Source: Mycobacterium sp. 852002-51057_SCH5723018 (GTDB lineage: Bacteria; Actinomycetota; Actinomycetes; Mycobacteriales; Mycobacteriaceae). Taken from it: a DNA stretch of 64,000 bases. The notes beneath the pieces were generated by a model, which saw only the letters and a list, made by a program, of their open reading frames with translations, made no database searches and was not told the DNA's origin. The position numbers and the translations under genes are program-made. This document shows, piece after piece, positions 1 through 9,604 of this stretch (position 1 is the first letter of the stretch; every line of letters starts with the position of its first letter). The DNA is taken from positions 88,104-152,103 of the forward strand of contig NZ_LZIR01000040.1 of NCBI RefSeq assembly GCF_001667035.1, read 5' to 3'.

Positions 1-4
1 CAGC

Positions 5-20
5 CGGGTCGTTCGACCCG
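5..20. terminator. Short perfect hairpin upstream of nrdH
   Basis: Seven-base arms (CGGGTCG / CGACCCG) are separated by only two bases. There is no T-run, as is usual for mycobacterial hairpins. It lies about 115 bases before nrdH and could end a transcript that enters from outside the window. The function is inferred from shape alone. Confidence 0.35.
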
Positions 21-134
21 ACGGCCGCAGGACGGGAATCTGGGGCCATGACGGGCCGCTGAACCTAGCGCAGACGTAGTACCCAAGCAGTTGCCAGTCC
101 CTAGTACGTTGACCTTCCGCAAAGGAGCGGCATC

Positions 135-374
135 ATGAGCATCACCGTGTACACCAAGCCGGCATGTGTGCAGTGCAGCGCCACCTTCAAGGCTCTGGAC
201 AAGCAGGGTCTGGACTACGAGAAGGTCGACATCACCGTGGACTCCGAGTCGCGGGACTACGTGATGGCGCTCGGCTACCTGCAGGCCCCCGTGGTGGTGG
301 CCGGCAACGACCACTGGTCGGGCTTCCGGCCCGACCGCATCAAGGCCCTCGCCGGCGCCGCGCTGAGCGCTTAG
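135..374 (+). CDS. nrdH: NrdH, glutaredoxin-like redoxin
   Basis: A 79-residue small redoxin that supplies electrons to the class Ib ribonucleotide reductase NrdEF in the cytoplasm, and is itself reduced by thioredoxin reductase. The active-site motif C11-V-Q-C14 follows a beta strand and Lys8, as in NrdH proteins. The WSGFRPD segment at 61-67 is the NrdH hallmark that separates the family from ordinary glutaredoxins. The length equals the family norm. The ATG has AAAGGAG about 9 bases upstream. It is the first gene of nrdH-nrdI-nrdE, with 41 bases to nrdI. The identification is secure. Confidence 0.97.
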   Translation: MSITVYTKPACVQCSATFKALDKQGLDYEKVDITVDSESRDYVMALGYLQAPVVVAGNDHWSGFRPDRIKALAGAALSA

Positions 375-415
375 GCGACAGGCAGGACAGACGTTAGGTA
401 AGGGAGGGCGGTGCC

Positions 416-925
416 ATGGATACCCCGGGGCGCAGCCTAGGTCGGATGAGCGGCGACCCGCTGCGCCCGGGTGCGCCGCGCTTGCGATCGCAACTGGTCT
501 ATTTCTCGTCGGTGTCGGAGAACACCCACCGCTTCGTGCAGAAGCTGGGTGTTCCCGCCACGCGGATACCGCTGCACGGCCGCATCGAGGTCGACGACCC
601 CTACGTCCTGATCCTGCCCACCTACGGCGGCGGGCGGCCCACCCCGGATCTCAACGCCGGGGGCTATGTCCCTAAGCAGGTCATCGCCTTTCTGAACGAC
701 GAGCACAACCGGTCGTTGATCCGCGGCGTCATCGCCGCGGGCAACAACAACTTCGGCGCCGAATTTGCTTACGCGGGCAACGTCATCTCCCGCAAGTGCG
801 GCGTCCCGTACCTTTACCGCTTCGAATTGATGGGGACCCCGGACGATGTGGACGCCGTCCGCGCGGGACTTGCCGACTTCTGGAAGGAACAGACGTGCCA
901 CCAACCGTCGCTGCAGAGCCTGTAA
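416..925 (+). CDS. nrdI: NrdI flavodoxin-like protein with in-frame N-terminal insertion
   Basis: NrdI is the flavodoxin-like protein that helps assemble the metal-tyrosyl cofactor of NrdF. The core is typical: [13 protein letters not shown] phosphate-binding loop, [15 protein letters not shown] and the C-terminal [14 protein letters not shown]. The oddity is at the N-terminus. Mycobacterial NrdI, as I recall it, runs MD-x-x-GRSLVYFSS and is 150 residues long. Here GRSL is split from VYFSS by 19 extra residues (about 9-27), giving 169. The extra 57 bases (438-494) contain a 40-base match to a repeat found elsewhere in this window. An internal ATG at 446 inside the insertion could also serve as start. 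The gene overlaps nrdE by 31 bases. Confidence 0.93.
   Translation: MDTPGRSLGRMSGDPLRPGAPRLRSQLVYFSSVSENTHRFVQKLGVPATRIPLHGRIEVDDPYVLILPTYGGGRPTPDLNAGGYVPKQVIAFLNDEHNRSLIRGVIAAGNNNFGAEFAYAGNVISRKCGVPYLYRFELMGTPDDVDAVRAGLADFWKEQTCHQPSLQSL
452..491 (+). repeat. Dispersed-repeat copy inside nrdI
   Basis: This 40-base core, starting GGCGACCCGCT and ending GCGATCGC, matches the array unit at 58502-58541 at 36 of 40 positions. It matches the reverse complement of the copy at 27799-27838 at 37 of 40. It lies within the 57-base stretch (438-494) absent from the NrdI sequence I remember for M. tuberculosis. It is translated in frame without a stop. Confidence 0.8.
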
Positions 926-3072
926 CCGCCGGCACGCACTCCCATCTCGCTGGGGGGCCGGACGAACATGACTACCACGCCCTGAACGCGATGCTGAATC
1001 TGTACGACGCCGACGGCAAGATTCAGTTCGACAAGGACGCGCTGGCGGCTCGCGAGTACTTCCTGCAGCACGTCAACCAGAACACGGTGTTCTTCCACAA
1101 CCAGGACGAGAAGCTCGACTACCTGATCCGCGAGAACTATTACGAGCGTGAGGTTCTCGATCAGTACTCGCGCAACTTCGTCAAGTCCCTGCTGGACCGC
1201 GCCTACGCGAAGAAGTTCCGGTTCCCGACGTTTCTCGGCGCGTTCAAGTACTACACCTCCTACACGCTGAAGACCTTCGACGGGAAGCGCTACCTGGAAC
1301 GCTTCGAGGACCGCGTGGTCATGGTGTCGTTGACGCTGGCCGCGGGCGACACCGCGCTGGCCGAGAAGCTGGTCGACGAGATCATCGACGGGCGGTTCCA
1401 GCCGGCCACGCCGACGTTTTTGAACTCGGGCAAGAAGCAGCGCGGCGAGCCGGTGAGCTGCTTTTTGCTGCGCATCGAGGACAACATGGAGTCGATCGGG
1501 CGATCGATCAACTCCGCGCTGCAGCTGTCCAAGCGCGGCGGGGGAGTCGCGTTGCTGCTGAGCAACATTCGCGAGCACGGCGCGCCGATCAAGAACATCG
1601 AGAACCAGTCCTCGGGCGTCATCCCGATCATGAAGCTGCTGGAGGACTCGTTCTCCTACGCCAATCAGCTGGGGGCCCGGCAGGGCGCCGGCGCGGTGTA
1701 CCTGCACGCGCATCACCCCGACATCTACCGCTTCCTGGACACCAAGCGCGAGAACGCCGACGAGAAGATCCGGATCAAGACGCTGAGCCTGGGCGTGGTG
1801 ATCCCCGACATCACCTTCGAGCTGGCCAAGAAGAACGAGGACATGTACCTGTTCTCGCCGTACGACGTGGAACGGGTGTACGGCGTCCCGTTCGCCGACA
1901 TCTCGGTGACCGAGAAGTACTACGAGATGGTCGACGACGCGCGGATCCGCAAGACGAAGATCAAGGCGCGGGAGTTCTTCCAGACGCTGGCCGAGCTGCA
2001 GTTCGAGTCCGGCTACCCCTACATCATGTTCGAGGACACGGTGAACCGGGCCAATCCCATCGAGGGCAAGATCACGCACTCGAACCTGTGCTCGGAGATC
2101 CTGCAGGTCTCCACGCCGTCCGAGTTCAACGAGGACCTGTCGTATGCCAAAGTGGGCAAGGACATTTCGTGCAACCTGGGGTCGCTCAACATCGCCAAGG
2201 CGATGGACTCGCCGGACTTCGCGCAGACCATCGAGGTCGCGATCCGCGCGCTGACCGCGGTCAGCGACCAGACGCACATCACGTCGGTGCCCTCAATCGA
2301 GCAGGGCAACAACGACTCTCACGCCATCGGGCTGGGGCAGATGAACCTGCACGGCTACCTGGCCCGCGAGGGCGTCTTCTACGGCTCCGAGGAAGGCGTC
2401 GACTTCACCAACATCTACTTCTACACGGTGCTGTATCACGCCCTGCGGGCCTCCAACCGCATCGCGATCGAACGCGGCACGCACTTCAAGGGTTTCGAGC
2501 GGTCCAAGTACGCGTCCGGCGAGTTCTTCGACAAGTACACCGAGCAGGTGTGGGAGCCGGCGACCGACAAGGTGCGCCAGCTGTTCGCCGACGCGGGGAT
2601 CCGGATTCCGACCCAGGACGACTGGAAGCGGCTGAAGGAGTCGGTCCAAGCGCACGGCATCTACAACCAGAACCTGCAGGCGGTGCCCCCGACCGGGTCG
2701 ATCTCCTACATCAACCATTCGACGAGCTCGATCCACCCGATCGTGTCGAAGGTCGAGATCCGCAAGGAAGGCAAGATCGGCCGGGTCTACTACCCGGCGC
2801 CCTACATGACCAACGACAACCTCGAGTACTACCAGGACGCCTACGAGATCGGCTACGAGAAGATCATCGACACCTACGCCGCGGCCACCCAGCACGTGGA
2901 CCAGGGTTTGAGCCTGACGCTGTTCTTCAAGGACACCGCCACCACGCGCGACGTGAACAAGGCGCAGATCTACGCCTGGCGCAAGGGAATCAAGACGCTG
3001 TACTACATCCGGTTGCGGCAGATGGCGCTGGAGGGCACCGAGGTCGAGGGCTGCGTGTCCTGCATGCTGTAG
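895..3072 (+). CDS. nrdE: NrdE, class Ib ribonucleotide reductase alpha subunit
   Basis: Large catalytic subunit that reduces ribonucleoside diphosphates to deoxyribonucleotides, working with NrdF2 (gene at 19561) and NrdH. From the GTG at 895 the protein has 725 residues, the length I remember for the M. tuberculosis protein. Visible hallmarks are the [10 protein letters not shown] segment, the LSKRGGGVA loop, the NLCSEI motif, the NLGSLNIAK segment, the [10 protein letters not shown] loop, and the C-terminal redox pair C720-V-S-C723 that exchanges electrons with NrdH. The frame is open upstream to 796, but an earlier start would lie far inside nrdI. The usual small beta subunit gene does not follow; it is 16.5 kb away. 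Confidence 0.97.
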   Translation: MPPTVAAEPVTAGTHSHLAGGPDEHDYHALNAMLNLYDADGKIQFDKDALAAREYFLQHVNQNTVFFHNQDEKLDYLIRENYYEREVLDQYSRNFVKSLLDRAYAKKFRFPTFLGAFKYYTSYTLKTFDGKRYLERFEDRVVMVSLTLAAGDTALAEKLVDEIIDGRFQPATPTFLNSGKKQRGEPVSCFLLRIEDNMESIGRSINSALQLSKRGGGVALLLSNIREHGAPIKNIENQSSGVIPIMKLLEDSFSYANQLGARQGAGAVYLHAHHPDIYRFLDTKRENADEKIRIKTLSLGVVIPDITFELAKKNEDMYLFSPYDVERVYGVPFADISVTEKYYEMVDDARIRKTKIKAREFFQTLAELQFESGYPYIMFEDTVNRANPIEGKITHSNLCSEILQVSTPSEFNEDLSYAKVGKDISCNLGSLNIAKAMDSPDFAQTIEVAIRALTAVSDQTHITSVPSIEQGNNDSHAIGLGQMNLHGYLAREGVFYGSEEGVDFTNIYFYTVLYHALRASNRIAIERGTHFKGFERSKYASGEFFDKYTEQVWEPATDKVRQLFADAGIRIPTQDDWKRLKESVQAHGIYNQNLQAVPPTGSISYINHSTSSIHPIVSKVEIRKEGKIGRVYYPAPYMTNDNLEYYQDAYEIGYEKIIDTYAAATQHVDQGLSLTLFFKDTATTRDVNKAQIYAWRKGIKTLYYIRLRQMALEGTEVEGCVSCML

Positions 3073-3156
3073 GACGCGCGGGCTGAGATCGCAGCACCTC
3101 TTGCGGCCCTGGGCAGTTCGCCGTCGAATCCCAAGCGGCGTGACATCTAGCTGACT

Positions 3157-3228
3157 GCGCTTTGCGGACAAGGGCCGCGCTATGTGGGTAGACCGGCGGT
3201 ATCGCTATCCCTAGCTTTGTAATCGACA
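3157..3228 (+). promoter_or_regulatory. Duplicated promoter-like segment, copy 1
   Basis: A segment beginning GCGCTTT, with GGGTAGACCG 29 bases later, upstream of the oxidoreductase gene. The first 39 bases match the segment at 4783-4821 at 30 positions. Spacing is conserved between motifs, and from GGGTAG to the next annotated start (148 bases here, 149 there). A shared control site for the two transcription units is inferred. Confidence 0.5.
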
Positions 3229-3333
3229 TTGGCCGGGCCGTCGTGTCCGGTCAGCGGTGCCCGTACAGGGGTCGAACCCATCCGGGACCCGTTCTGTTGA
3301 TTCTCCGCCCCGGTCTCGCTCTACGAAAAGAGG

Positions 3334-4746
3334 ATGCACGCCGTGATTTGTGATGATCTGTCTCTGCCGCCCGTACGGCCGGAGGTTGCCGCAGCCCTGC
3401 AGATGGCGGTGGCGGGTTCGGTTCTGCTGCCGGGTGACGCCGGATATGACGACGAACGCGGCGTCTTCAACCTGAATCACGAGCTCAAGCCCGCTGTGAT
3501 TGTGGTGGCGCAGTGTGCGATTGATGTCGCGGCGGCCGTTGCTTTCGCGGCGGAACAGCGCCGCCCGGTCCTGGTGAAGGCCACCGGCCACCAGATGGTT
3601 GGCACGGCGCAGGGTGCCGTCCTGATCACTACGCACCGGATGAACGACGTCGACATCGACGCGGCCGGCCGCACGGCCCGAGTTGGCGCCGGAGCGACAT
3701 GGGCCGAGGTTGTCCAGAAGGCAGCCGAGGTGGGGCTGGCACCTTTGAACGGGTCGGGCCCCACAGTAGGAGTCGCCGGTTACACCCTGGGTGGCGGTAT
3801 CAGCCCGACCCTCGGCCGCTCCCACGGCTACGCCGCCGACCACGTGCGCTCGCTCGACGTGGTGACCGCGGACGGCGAATTCCGGCATGTCGACGCGGAA
3901 TCCGACCCCGAACTGTTCTGGGCATTGCGCGGCGGTAAGGGCAACTTCGGGGTGGTCACGGCACTGGAATTTACTTTGTTCCCGGTTTCCCGGATCTACG
4001 GCGGCGGTATCTATTTCGCGGGAGAGCGGATGGCCGACGTGCTGCGCGCCTGGACGGCCTGGCACCCGAACACACCGGAAACCATGACCTCTTCCTTCGC
4101 AGCGCTGCGGCTGCCGCCGCTGCCCGAAATACCCGAACCGCTTCGCGGCGTGTTCACGGTGGCTCTGCGGATCGCCTATGACGGCACGGCCGAGGATGGC
4201 GAACGGATGATCGCGCCGCTACGGGCAGCGGCACCGGCAATCTTGGACACCGTGGCGGACATGCCCTACGCCGCAGTCGCTTCGATCCACAACGAGCCGA
4301 CCGAACCACTGCCCTTTTACGAACGCAGTGTCATGTTGCGGGAGTTTCCCGCGGAGGCGCAGGACCAGCTTGTCGAACTTGTCGGTCCGGACTCCGACGC
4401 CACCATGTGGATCGCCGAACTGCGTGCCCTTGGCGGAGCCTGGGACCGAGAGCCGGCGGTGCCCAACGCCGTGGCGACCAGAGGCCTGCCCTATGCCCTG
4501 TTGGGCGTCGAGGTCGGTCCGCTGTCAGAGGAACAGCGGCTCAAGGAGTCGATCGCCGCGCTGCTCGACGGCATGGCGCCATGGCAGGGCGACCGGCGGC
4601 TGGTGAACAACCTCGCTCCGGAAGAAGCGACCGACGCCGTCGCGATCTACGGCCCGGAGTGCTACGAGCGCCTGGTCGGTGTCAAGAAGACGTACGACCC
4701 GACCAACATGTTCCGCCTCAACCCCAACGTGGTGCCAGCCGTCTGA
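3334..4746 (+). CDS. FAD-linked oxidoreductase, berberine-bridge/BBE type
   Basis: A 470-residue flavoprotein of the vanillyl-alcohol-oxidase superfamily. The FAD_binding_4 domain occupies about residues 55-195 (VKATGHQMVG, RVGAGATWAEVV, GSGPTVGVAGYTLGGGISP, LRGGKGNFGVVTALEF), followed by a substrate domain. A C-terminal BBE motif lies near YKK/YDPTNMFRLN, where it helps bind FAD. The His in the ATGHQ segment is where these enzymes often attach FAD covalently; the expected second Cys anchor is not obvious. The substrate is unknown. Starts ATG 3334 and GTG 3343 are both possible, and the GTG has better spacing from AAAAGAGG. It lies between nrdE and mmpS and shares an upstream segment with mmpS, so a shared function or control is possible. 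Confidence 0.85.
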   Translation: MHAVICDDLSLPPVRPEVAAALQMAVAGSVLLPGDAGYDDERGVFNLNHELKPAVIVVAQCAIDVAAAVAFAAEQRRPVLVKATGHQMVGTAQGAVLITTHRMNDVDIDAAGRTARVGAGATWAEVVQKAAEVGLAPLNGSGPTVGVAGYTLGGGISPTLGRSHGYAADHVRSLDVVTADGEFRHVDAESDPELFWALRGGKGNFGVVTALEFTLFPVSRIYGGGIYFAGERMADVLRAWTAWHPNTPETMTSSFAALRLPPLPEIPEPLRGVFTVALRIAYDGTAEDGERMIAPLRAAAPAILDTVADMPYAAVASIHNEPTEPLPFYERSVMLREFPAEAQDQLVELVGPDSDATMWIAELRALGGAWDREPAVPNAVATRGLPYALLGVEVGPLSEEQRLKESIAALLDGMAPWQGDRRLVNNLAPEEATDAVAIYGPECYERLVGVKKTYDPTNMFRLNPNVVPAV

Positions 4747-4782
4747 GCATCGACGCCGATCACGGGGCGAGTAGCCGAGGCC

Positions 4783-4853
4783 GCGCTTTCCGGCCGTTGG
4801 CCGCGTGATTCGGGTAGACCGACAATTGCGGTGCCTCTATCTTTTACCCGTGA
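4783..4853 (+). promoter_or_regulatory. Duplicated promoter-like segment, copy 2
   Basis: Second copy of the GCGCTTT / GGGTAGACCG segment (see 3157), upstream of mmpS. Conservation is strongest from 4783 to 4821. After that both copies carry a short CTAT- or CCTA-containing AT-richer stretch. No good match to a classical mycobacterial sigma-factor site could be assigned. Confidence 0.5.
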
Positions 4854-4960
4854 ACGCTAGCCCTCGGCTGCATTGACGACGCGGCAGCCGCAACTTTCGC
4901 CAATCATCCCAGCAGAGGTCACTCGCGCGTGGTCGCGGGTGCGTAAGGGCCGCAACAATA

Positions 4961-5404
4961 ATGAGTGTTTCCATACATCGTCGACTGGTCAGCCGGCTTT
5001 GGCTCCCGACAGTCGTGTCTGTCGTGGCCGTCGTGGCGGGTTTCACCATCGAAGACGCTCACGGCATCTTCGGCTCCCAGGACCGAACTCGGAGCCCGGG
5101 GAACAAATTCTCGATAGCTCAGTTCAATCCCAAACGCATCGAATACGAGATCTTCGGTGATTTGGCGGGGTGGGGGAGGGTCAGTTACTGGGACGTGAAC
5201 TCTCATGCGATCGCGGTCGACGTCGCGGCGTTGCCCTGGACACACACGGAGGTCACGGTATTGACGACGGCTACCGCCGACATCACCGCGCAGGTGGCGG
5301 GAGGAAACATCGGCTGCCGCATCACCGTTGACGGGCAGGTGCGCTCCGAACACACGGCAACGGGCGAGCACGCCGGTGTCTGGTGCCAGGTCCTGTCCGC
5401 ATGA
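4961..5404 (+). CDS. MmpS family membrane protein
   Basis: A 147-residue MmpS protein, the small partner of an MmpL transporter. One N-terminal membrane helix (about residues 13-32, LWLPTVVSVVAVVAGF) is followed by a periplasmic beta-rich domain. That domain has the family pattern YEIFGDLAGWGRVSYWDVNSH near residue 55 and two cysteines near residues 119 and 143 likely to form a disulfide. Its stop overlaps the start of the mmpL gene (ATGA), so translation is coupled. MmpS proteins assist lipid or siderophore export or drug efflux. Which one applies here cannot be told from sequence. Confidence 0.93.
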   Translation: MSVSIHRRLVSRLWLPTVVSVVAVVAGFTIEDAHGIFGSQDRTRSPGNKFSIAQFNPKRIEYEIFGDLAGWGRVSYWDVNSHAIAVDVAALPWTHTEVTVLTTATADITAQVAGGNIGCRITVDGQVRSEHTATGEHAGVWCQVLSA

Positions 5405-8259
5405 ACCACGACGCCACCACTGTGCGCAAGCCGTTCGTTGCGAGGACCATGCGCAAGTTCGCCGTGCCCGTGGTCCTCGCGTGGATCGCGCTGATGGTCG
5501 TGCTCAACGTGATCGTTCCGCAGCTAGAACCCGTTACCGAGGCCGGCCGGGGTCCATTGGTCCCGGTCGACGCGCCATCGTCACAAGCGCTCATCCACAT
5601 CGGGCAGGTGTTCAAAGAGTCCGACAGCAACAGCCTGGTGATGGTCGTCTTGGAGGGCGACCACAGGCTGAACGAAGCCGACCACTCGTTCTACGACGAT
5701 TTGGTCGCAAAACTACAGCGCGACAAGCACGTTCAATATGTGATGAACCTGTGGGGCCAGGGAACCACCGCCGCCGGGGTGCAAAGCAATGACGGCAAAG
5801 CGTCCTACACGCTGGTCCGGATCGCCGGCAATCTCGGCTCCGCGTTATCGGACGAATCGATCAAGGCGGTGCGAGACTTGGTCTCGCAGACCAAAACCCC
5901 GCCCGGGCTGAAGGTCTTTGTCTCGGGTTCGGCACCGCTGTCCGCGGACATGCTTCAGGCCGGTAACGAGAGCCTGATCACGATCATGTTCGTCACCATC
6001 GTCCTCATCACGGTGATGCTGCTGATCGTCTATCGGTCGATCAAAACCGCGCTCCTCGTCCTGTTCATGGTGATGCTCGAATTGAACTGCGGGCGGGGCA
6101 TCGTCGCCTTGCTCGCCTTCCACAAGCTCATCGGGCTATCCGAGTTCGCGTCGAATCTCCTGGTCTCTCTGATCCTCGGCGCGGGCACCGATTACGCGAT
6201 CTTTTTGATCGGCCGCTACCACGAAGCACGCCACGCGGGCGAAGACCGGGAAACCGCTTACTATTCCGCCGTGAACGGCGTGTCTCACGTCATCCTCGGA
6301 TCCGGTCTCGCGGTCGCCGGCGCAACGTTCTGCCTCAAATTCACCCGACTCAACTACTTCAATACCTGTGGGATCCCTTGTGCCGTGGCTATGCTCACCG
6401 CGGTCGGGGCCGCCCTGACCTTCGGCCCGGCCGTGCTGGCGTTGGGCAGCCGCTTCGGGGTCTTCGAGCCGAGACGTCAAGGCGGAGTGGGAATCTGGCG
6501 CAAAGTCGGCACGCTAACCGTTCGGTGGCCCGGCCGGGTCCTGCTGGCAAGTTGCGTGGTGGTGCTCGTCGGGTCGCTCACGCTTCCCACCTACCATCCC
6601 AACTACGACGACCGGATCTACATTTCCGATGACAGCCCGTCGAAGCTGGGATATGCCGCAAGCGACAGGCACTTTCCGGTCAGCAGGCTGAACGGCGACA
6701 TGCTCATGGTCGAATCCGATCACGACATGCGCAACAGCACCGATATGATCGCGCTGGACCGGGTGGCACGCACCATATTTCACACTCCGGGCGTGGGATT
6801 GGTCCAAAGCGTCACCCGACCGTTGGGGACTCCACTCGAGCATTCGTCGTTCACCTACACCATCGGCACGATGGGAACGAAGATCAAAGAACTCCTGCCG
6901 TTCCTCACCGACGTCAACAGCCGGCTCACCGCGATCGCCGACATCACCGACCGCATGACTGCCCTGATGCGTCATCAGCAGGAATTGACTTCGCAACAGG
7001 CCGGCGCGGCTCATCTCGCCGCCGACGCAGCCCAAGGCATGAAAGACGTCACCGATTCGATGCGGGACAACATCGCCGACTTCGACGATGTCTGGCGCCC
7101 GATCCGAAGCTACTTCTACTGGGAGAAGCACTGTTTCGACATCCCGCTCTGCTGGTCGCTGCGTTCGCTGTTCGACGCGACAGACAAGGTCGACCAGCTC
7201 GATGAGCAGATGGACAAGAGTCTGAAAGCGGCGATGATTCAGGACGCGGTGACACCACAACTGGTCGACCTCCTCGGCCGCAACGTTGACCAGCTCGCCG
7301 AACTCCACCGGGTCGTCCTGGCCGAGCACAGCACGATAGAACCCCAGTTGGCCCAATTGGACGAGCTGAGCCGTCAGATGATGGATCTGGGCTACGCATT
7401 CGACAGTTCGAAGAACGACGAGTTCTTCTATCTACCACCAGATGCGTTCGGAAATCCTTCGTTTCACATCGACCTGAGATTTTTCATGTCCCCGGACGGC
7501 AAAGCCGCCCGATACATGATCTACCACGACGGTGAAGCACTCACTGCCGAGGGCATCCATCACGACCAGACCTATCTGCCCGCCGCCAAGGAGGCGTTGA
7601 AAGGCACCACGCTCGGCGGGGCGCGCGTCTATCTCGGCGGCGCCGCGACAACCTACTGGGACATCCAGGACGCGGCCCAAACAGACCTGATCATTGCGGC
7701 CACAGCGGCATTCGCGTTGATCTTCCTGGTGATGCTGCTCATCACCAGGAGCATGATCGCGGCGTTGGTCATCATCGGAACCGTGGCCTTCTCGTATTCG
7801 GGAGCGTTTGGCCTGTCGGTGCTGATCTGGCAGCACCTGCTCGGCATCCCGATCAGCTGGCTAGGACTGCCGCTCACGTTCATCATCCTGGTGGCGGTGG
7901 GGTCGGACTACAATCTGCTGCTCATCGCCCGTTACCTCGAAGAAAGCAAGGCGGGTCTGAACACCGGTCTGATCAGAGCGGTCGCCAATTCCGGCAAAGT
8001 GGTCACCACCGCCGGCATGGTCTTCGCCGTCACCATGATGGCAATGGTTTCCGGGAAATTGGTCTCGGTCGGCGAAATGGGCTCCACGATCGGCATCGGT
8101 CTTCTGCTCGACACACTCATCGTGCGCTCGTTCATCACCCCCGCCCTCGCCCGGCTGCTCGGGCCATTCTTCTGGTGGCCCCGACTGATCCGGTCCAGAC
8201 CACCGCGCGCGACCGCCGGACGGCACGTTGCGCCGGTCGAGTATGCGGATGTTCGTTGA
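5401..8259 (+). CDS. MmpL family RND transporter
   Basis: A 952-residue MmpL of the RND superfamily, inner membrane, proton-driven. It has the expected 12-helix arrangement: helix 1 near residues 17-36, a periplasmic domain, helices 2-6, a second periplasmic domain with a coiled-coil-like insert (about 500-680), then helices 7-12. The conserved Asp-Tyr pairs of the proton relay are present at D264-Y265 (GAGTDYAIFLIGRYHE) and D836-Y837 (VGSDYNLLLIARYLEE). The start at 5401 overlaps the mmpS stop; the frame extends to 5383, but the ATGA coupling favours 5401. The substrate is unknown. An AraC gene lies downstream. Confidence 0.95.
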   Translation: MNHDATTVRKPFVARTMRKFAVPVVLAWIALMVVLNVIVPQLEPVTEAGRGPLVPVDAPSSQALIHIGQVFKESDSNSLVMVVLEGDHRLNEADHSFYDDLVAKLQRDKHVQYVMNLWGQGTTAAGVQSNDGKASYTLVRIAGNLGSALSDESIKAVRDLVSQTKTPPGLKVFVSGSAPLSADMLQAGNESLITIMFVTIVLITVMLLIVYRSIKTALLVLFMVMLELNCGRGIVALLAFHKLIGLSEFASNLLVSLILGAGTDYAIFLIGRYHEARHAGEDRETAYYSAVNGVSHVILGSGLAVAGATFCLKFTRLNYFNTCGIPCAVAMLTAVGAALTFGPAVLALGSRFGVFEPRRQGGVGIWRKVGTLTVRWPGRVLLASCVVVLVGSLTLPTYHPNYDDRIYISDDSPSKLGYAASDRHFPVSRLNGDMLMVESDHDMRNSTDMIALDRVARTIFHTPGVGLVQSVTRPLGTPLEHSSFTYTIGTMGTKIKELLPFLTDVNSRLTAIADITDRMTALMRHQQELTSQQAGAAHLAADAAQGMKDVTDSMRDNIADFDDVWRPIRSYFYWEKHCFDIPLCWSLRSLFDATDKVDQLDEQMDKSLKAAMIQDAVTPQLVDLLGRNVDQLAELHRVVLAEHSTIEPQLAQLDELSRQMMDLGYAFDSSKNDEFFYLPPDAFGNPSFHIDLRFFMSPDGKAARYMIYHDGEALTAEGIHHDQTYLPAAKEALKGTTLGGARVYLGGAATTYWDIQDAAQTDLIIAATAAFALIFLVMLLITRSMIAALVIIGTVAFSYSGAFGLSVLIWQHLLGIPISWLGLPLTFIILVAVGSDYNLLLIARYLEESKAGLNTGLIRAVANSGKVVTTAGMVFAVTMMAMVSGKLVSVGEMGSTIGIGLLLDTLIVRSFITPALARLLGPFFWWPRLIRSRPPRATAGRHVAPVEYADVR

Positions 8260-8552
8260 AGCCACCACCAACGTGTCGCATTTCGTGGAGAGAACGGCGC
8301 AATTGCCGTGGGTGAACGGCCCAGCACCCGTGCAGACTTGATCACCTCGTCCAAACGAGGAGCTTGATTGGGGGTGACACAGCTGTGCAAGCGATTACCG
8401 CCCGTGACCGCGCCGCCGGTTACCCGCATGCCGCGGAAAACGACGTCATCGTCCGCGGTCCAGGCCGCCGGCTTCAGCCATCGTCGCAATCCCATGAAGC
8501 TCGGACTTCGTTTGCCCGAGAGACTGGGAGCCGACCTACGGGCCACCGGCTC

Positions 8553-9530
8553 ATGATCGACGGTCTGCGGATCCGGACCGATACCTCAGATCCGGAGGAC
8601 GCGCGAACCCAAATCGGGTCCGTCTACTGTCCCCACCGCCTCACCGTCAGGGGCAGCTTGTCGGCGTTCCGAGCGCGGCACGCCGAGGGAGGCACCCGCG
8701 GCCTGGGCGTGTACTCGCTGTCGTATGGGGCTGCTACCACATTGCTGGAGTCGTCGACGTTCAGAGATTTCGTCCTCGTGTCCCAGCAGATCCGCGGACG
8801 ATTTGCGGCCCGTGCCGACAGCGGGGAACGGCTCCTGCTGCCCGGCGAACACGTGGTGTTGGACGCGCACACCGCGTATCGGTTGCGCTGGGAGGAAAAC
8901 TGCAACCTTTTCCATGTGCGGATTCCCCATACCGAATTCCAGTCGGCTGTAGCCGAGTTCACCGGCGCGACCGAGCCCGCGGCGGTCCGATTCCCGCTGA
9001 GCTGGCAGCCGTCCAAGCCGGGAACGGTGGCGGTTGCGAAGGTGATGCAAATCCTGCTGCGGAATGCCGGACCGAACGGGCTCTTGGCGTCGGGGGCCTT
9101 GGTGTCCGCACAGATGCGACGGATGCTGGTGGCGAGCATCGTCGAGGCCTATCCCGGGATCGTTCACGCGGCCAAGGCGGGTTCGAGCGGTGACGTCAGA
9201 CCGCCGGCCGTGCGTCGTGCGATCGCGTACCTCGAGGACGCTGTGGCCGAGGATGTCCGGATCAGTGACGTCGCGGCCGCGGCGCGGTTGGGCACCCGCG
9301 CCCTGCAGGAAGCCTTTCGTAAGCACCTGGACACGACTCCGATGGCATACCTGAAGTCGATCCGTCTCGCGCGGGCGCACGCCGACCTGCGGCATTCATC
9401 CGTCGAGGAAGGGACGACCGTGGCGGCGGTCGCATACCGATGGGGCTTCGGCAATCTCGGCCGGTTCGCAGCCGACTACCGGCGCGAATTCGGCCGCTCT
9501 CCGAGCGAGGTGCTTCGTGGCCCGAGGTGA
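8553..9530 (+). CDS. AraC/XylS family transcriptional regulator
   Basis: A 325-residue regulator. The N-terminal half (about 25-190) has the AraC-binding-like ligand domain seen in actinobacterial regulators (YSLSYGAATTLLESS, GEHVVLDAH). The C-terminal 105 residues hold two helix-turn-helix motifs, ISDVAAAARLGTRALQEAFRK and VAAVAYRWGFGNLGRFAADYRREFG. ATG 8553 is chosen because the upstream extension to 8364 begins with TTG and is not protein-like. It lies 293 bases downstream of mmpL on the same strand, so it may control the mmpS-mmpL unit. The ligand is unknown. Confidence 0.87.
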   Translation: MIDGLRIRTDTSDPEDARTQIGSVYCPHRLTVRGSLSAFRARHAEGGTRGLGVYSLSYGAATTLLESSTFRDFVLVSQQIRGRFAARADSGERLLLPGEHVVLDAHTAYRLRWEENCNLFHVRIPHTEFQSAVAEFTGATEPAAVRFPLSWQPSKPGTVAVAKVMQILLRNAGPNGLLASGALVSAQMRRMLVASIVEAYPGIVHAAKAGSSGDVRPPAVRRAIAYLEDAVAEDVRISDVAAAARLGTRALQEAFRKHLDTTPMAYLKSIRLARAHADLRHSSVEEGTTVAAVAYRWGFGNLGRFAADYRREFGRSPSEVLRGPR

Positions 9531-9604
9531 CGCCGCCGAGCCCCAGCCGCCCGGCATAGCCAGTCTGCCCAGGTCAGCGGCTCCTACGGGGTACAGTGCT
9601 TGAC

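Noticed and set aside
60..125. NrdR box before nrdH
   Set aside because: Several CTAG/GTAC pieces are present but no palindrome of the expected 16-base size can be drawn.
3262..3284. tRNA T-arm-like sequence (GGTCGAACCC) after nrdE
   Set aside because: No matching acceptor stem, D-arm or anticodon arm can be placed on either strand.
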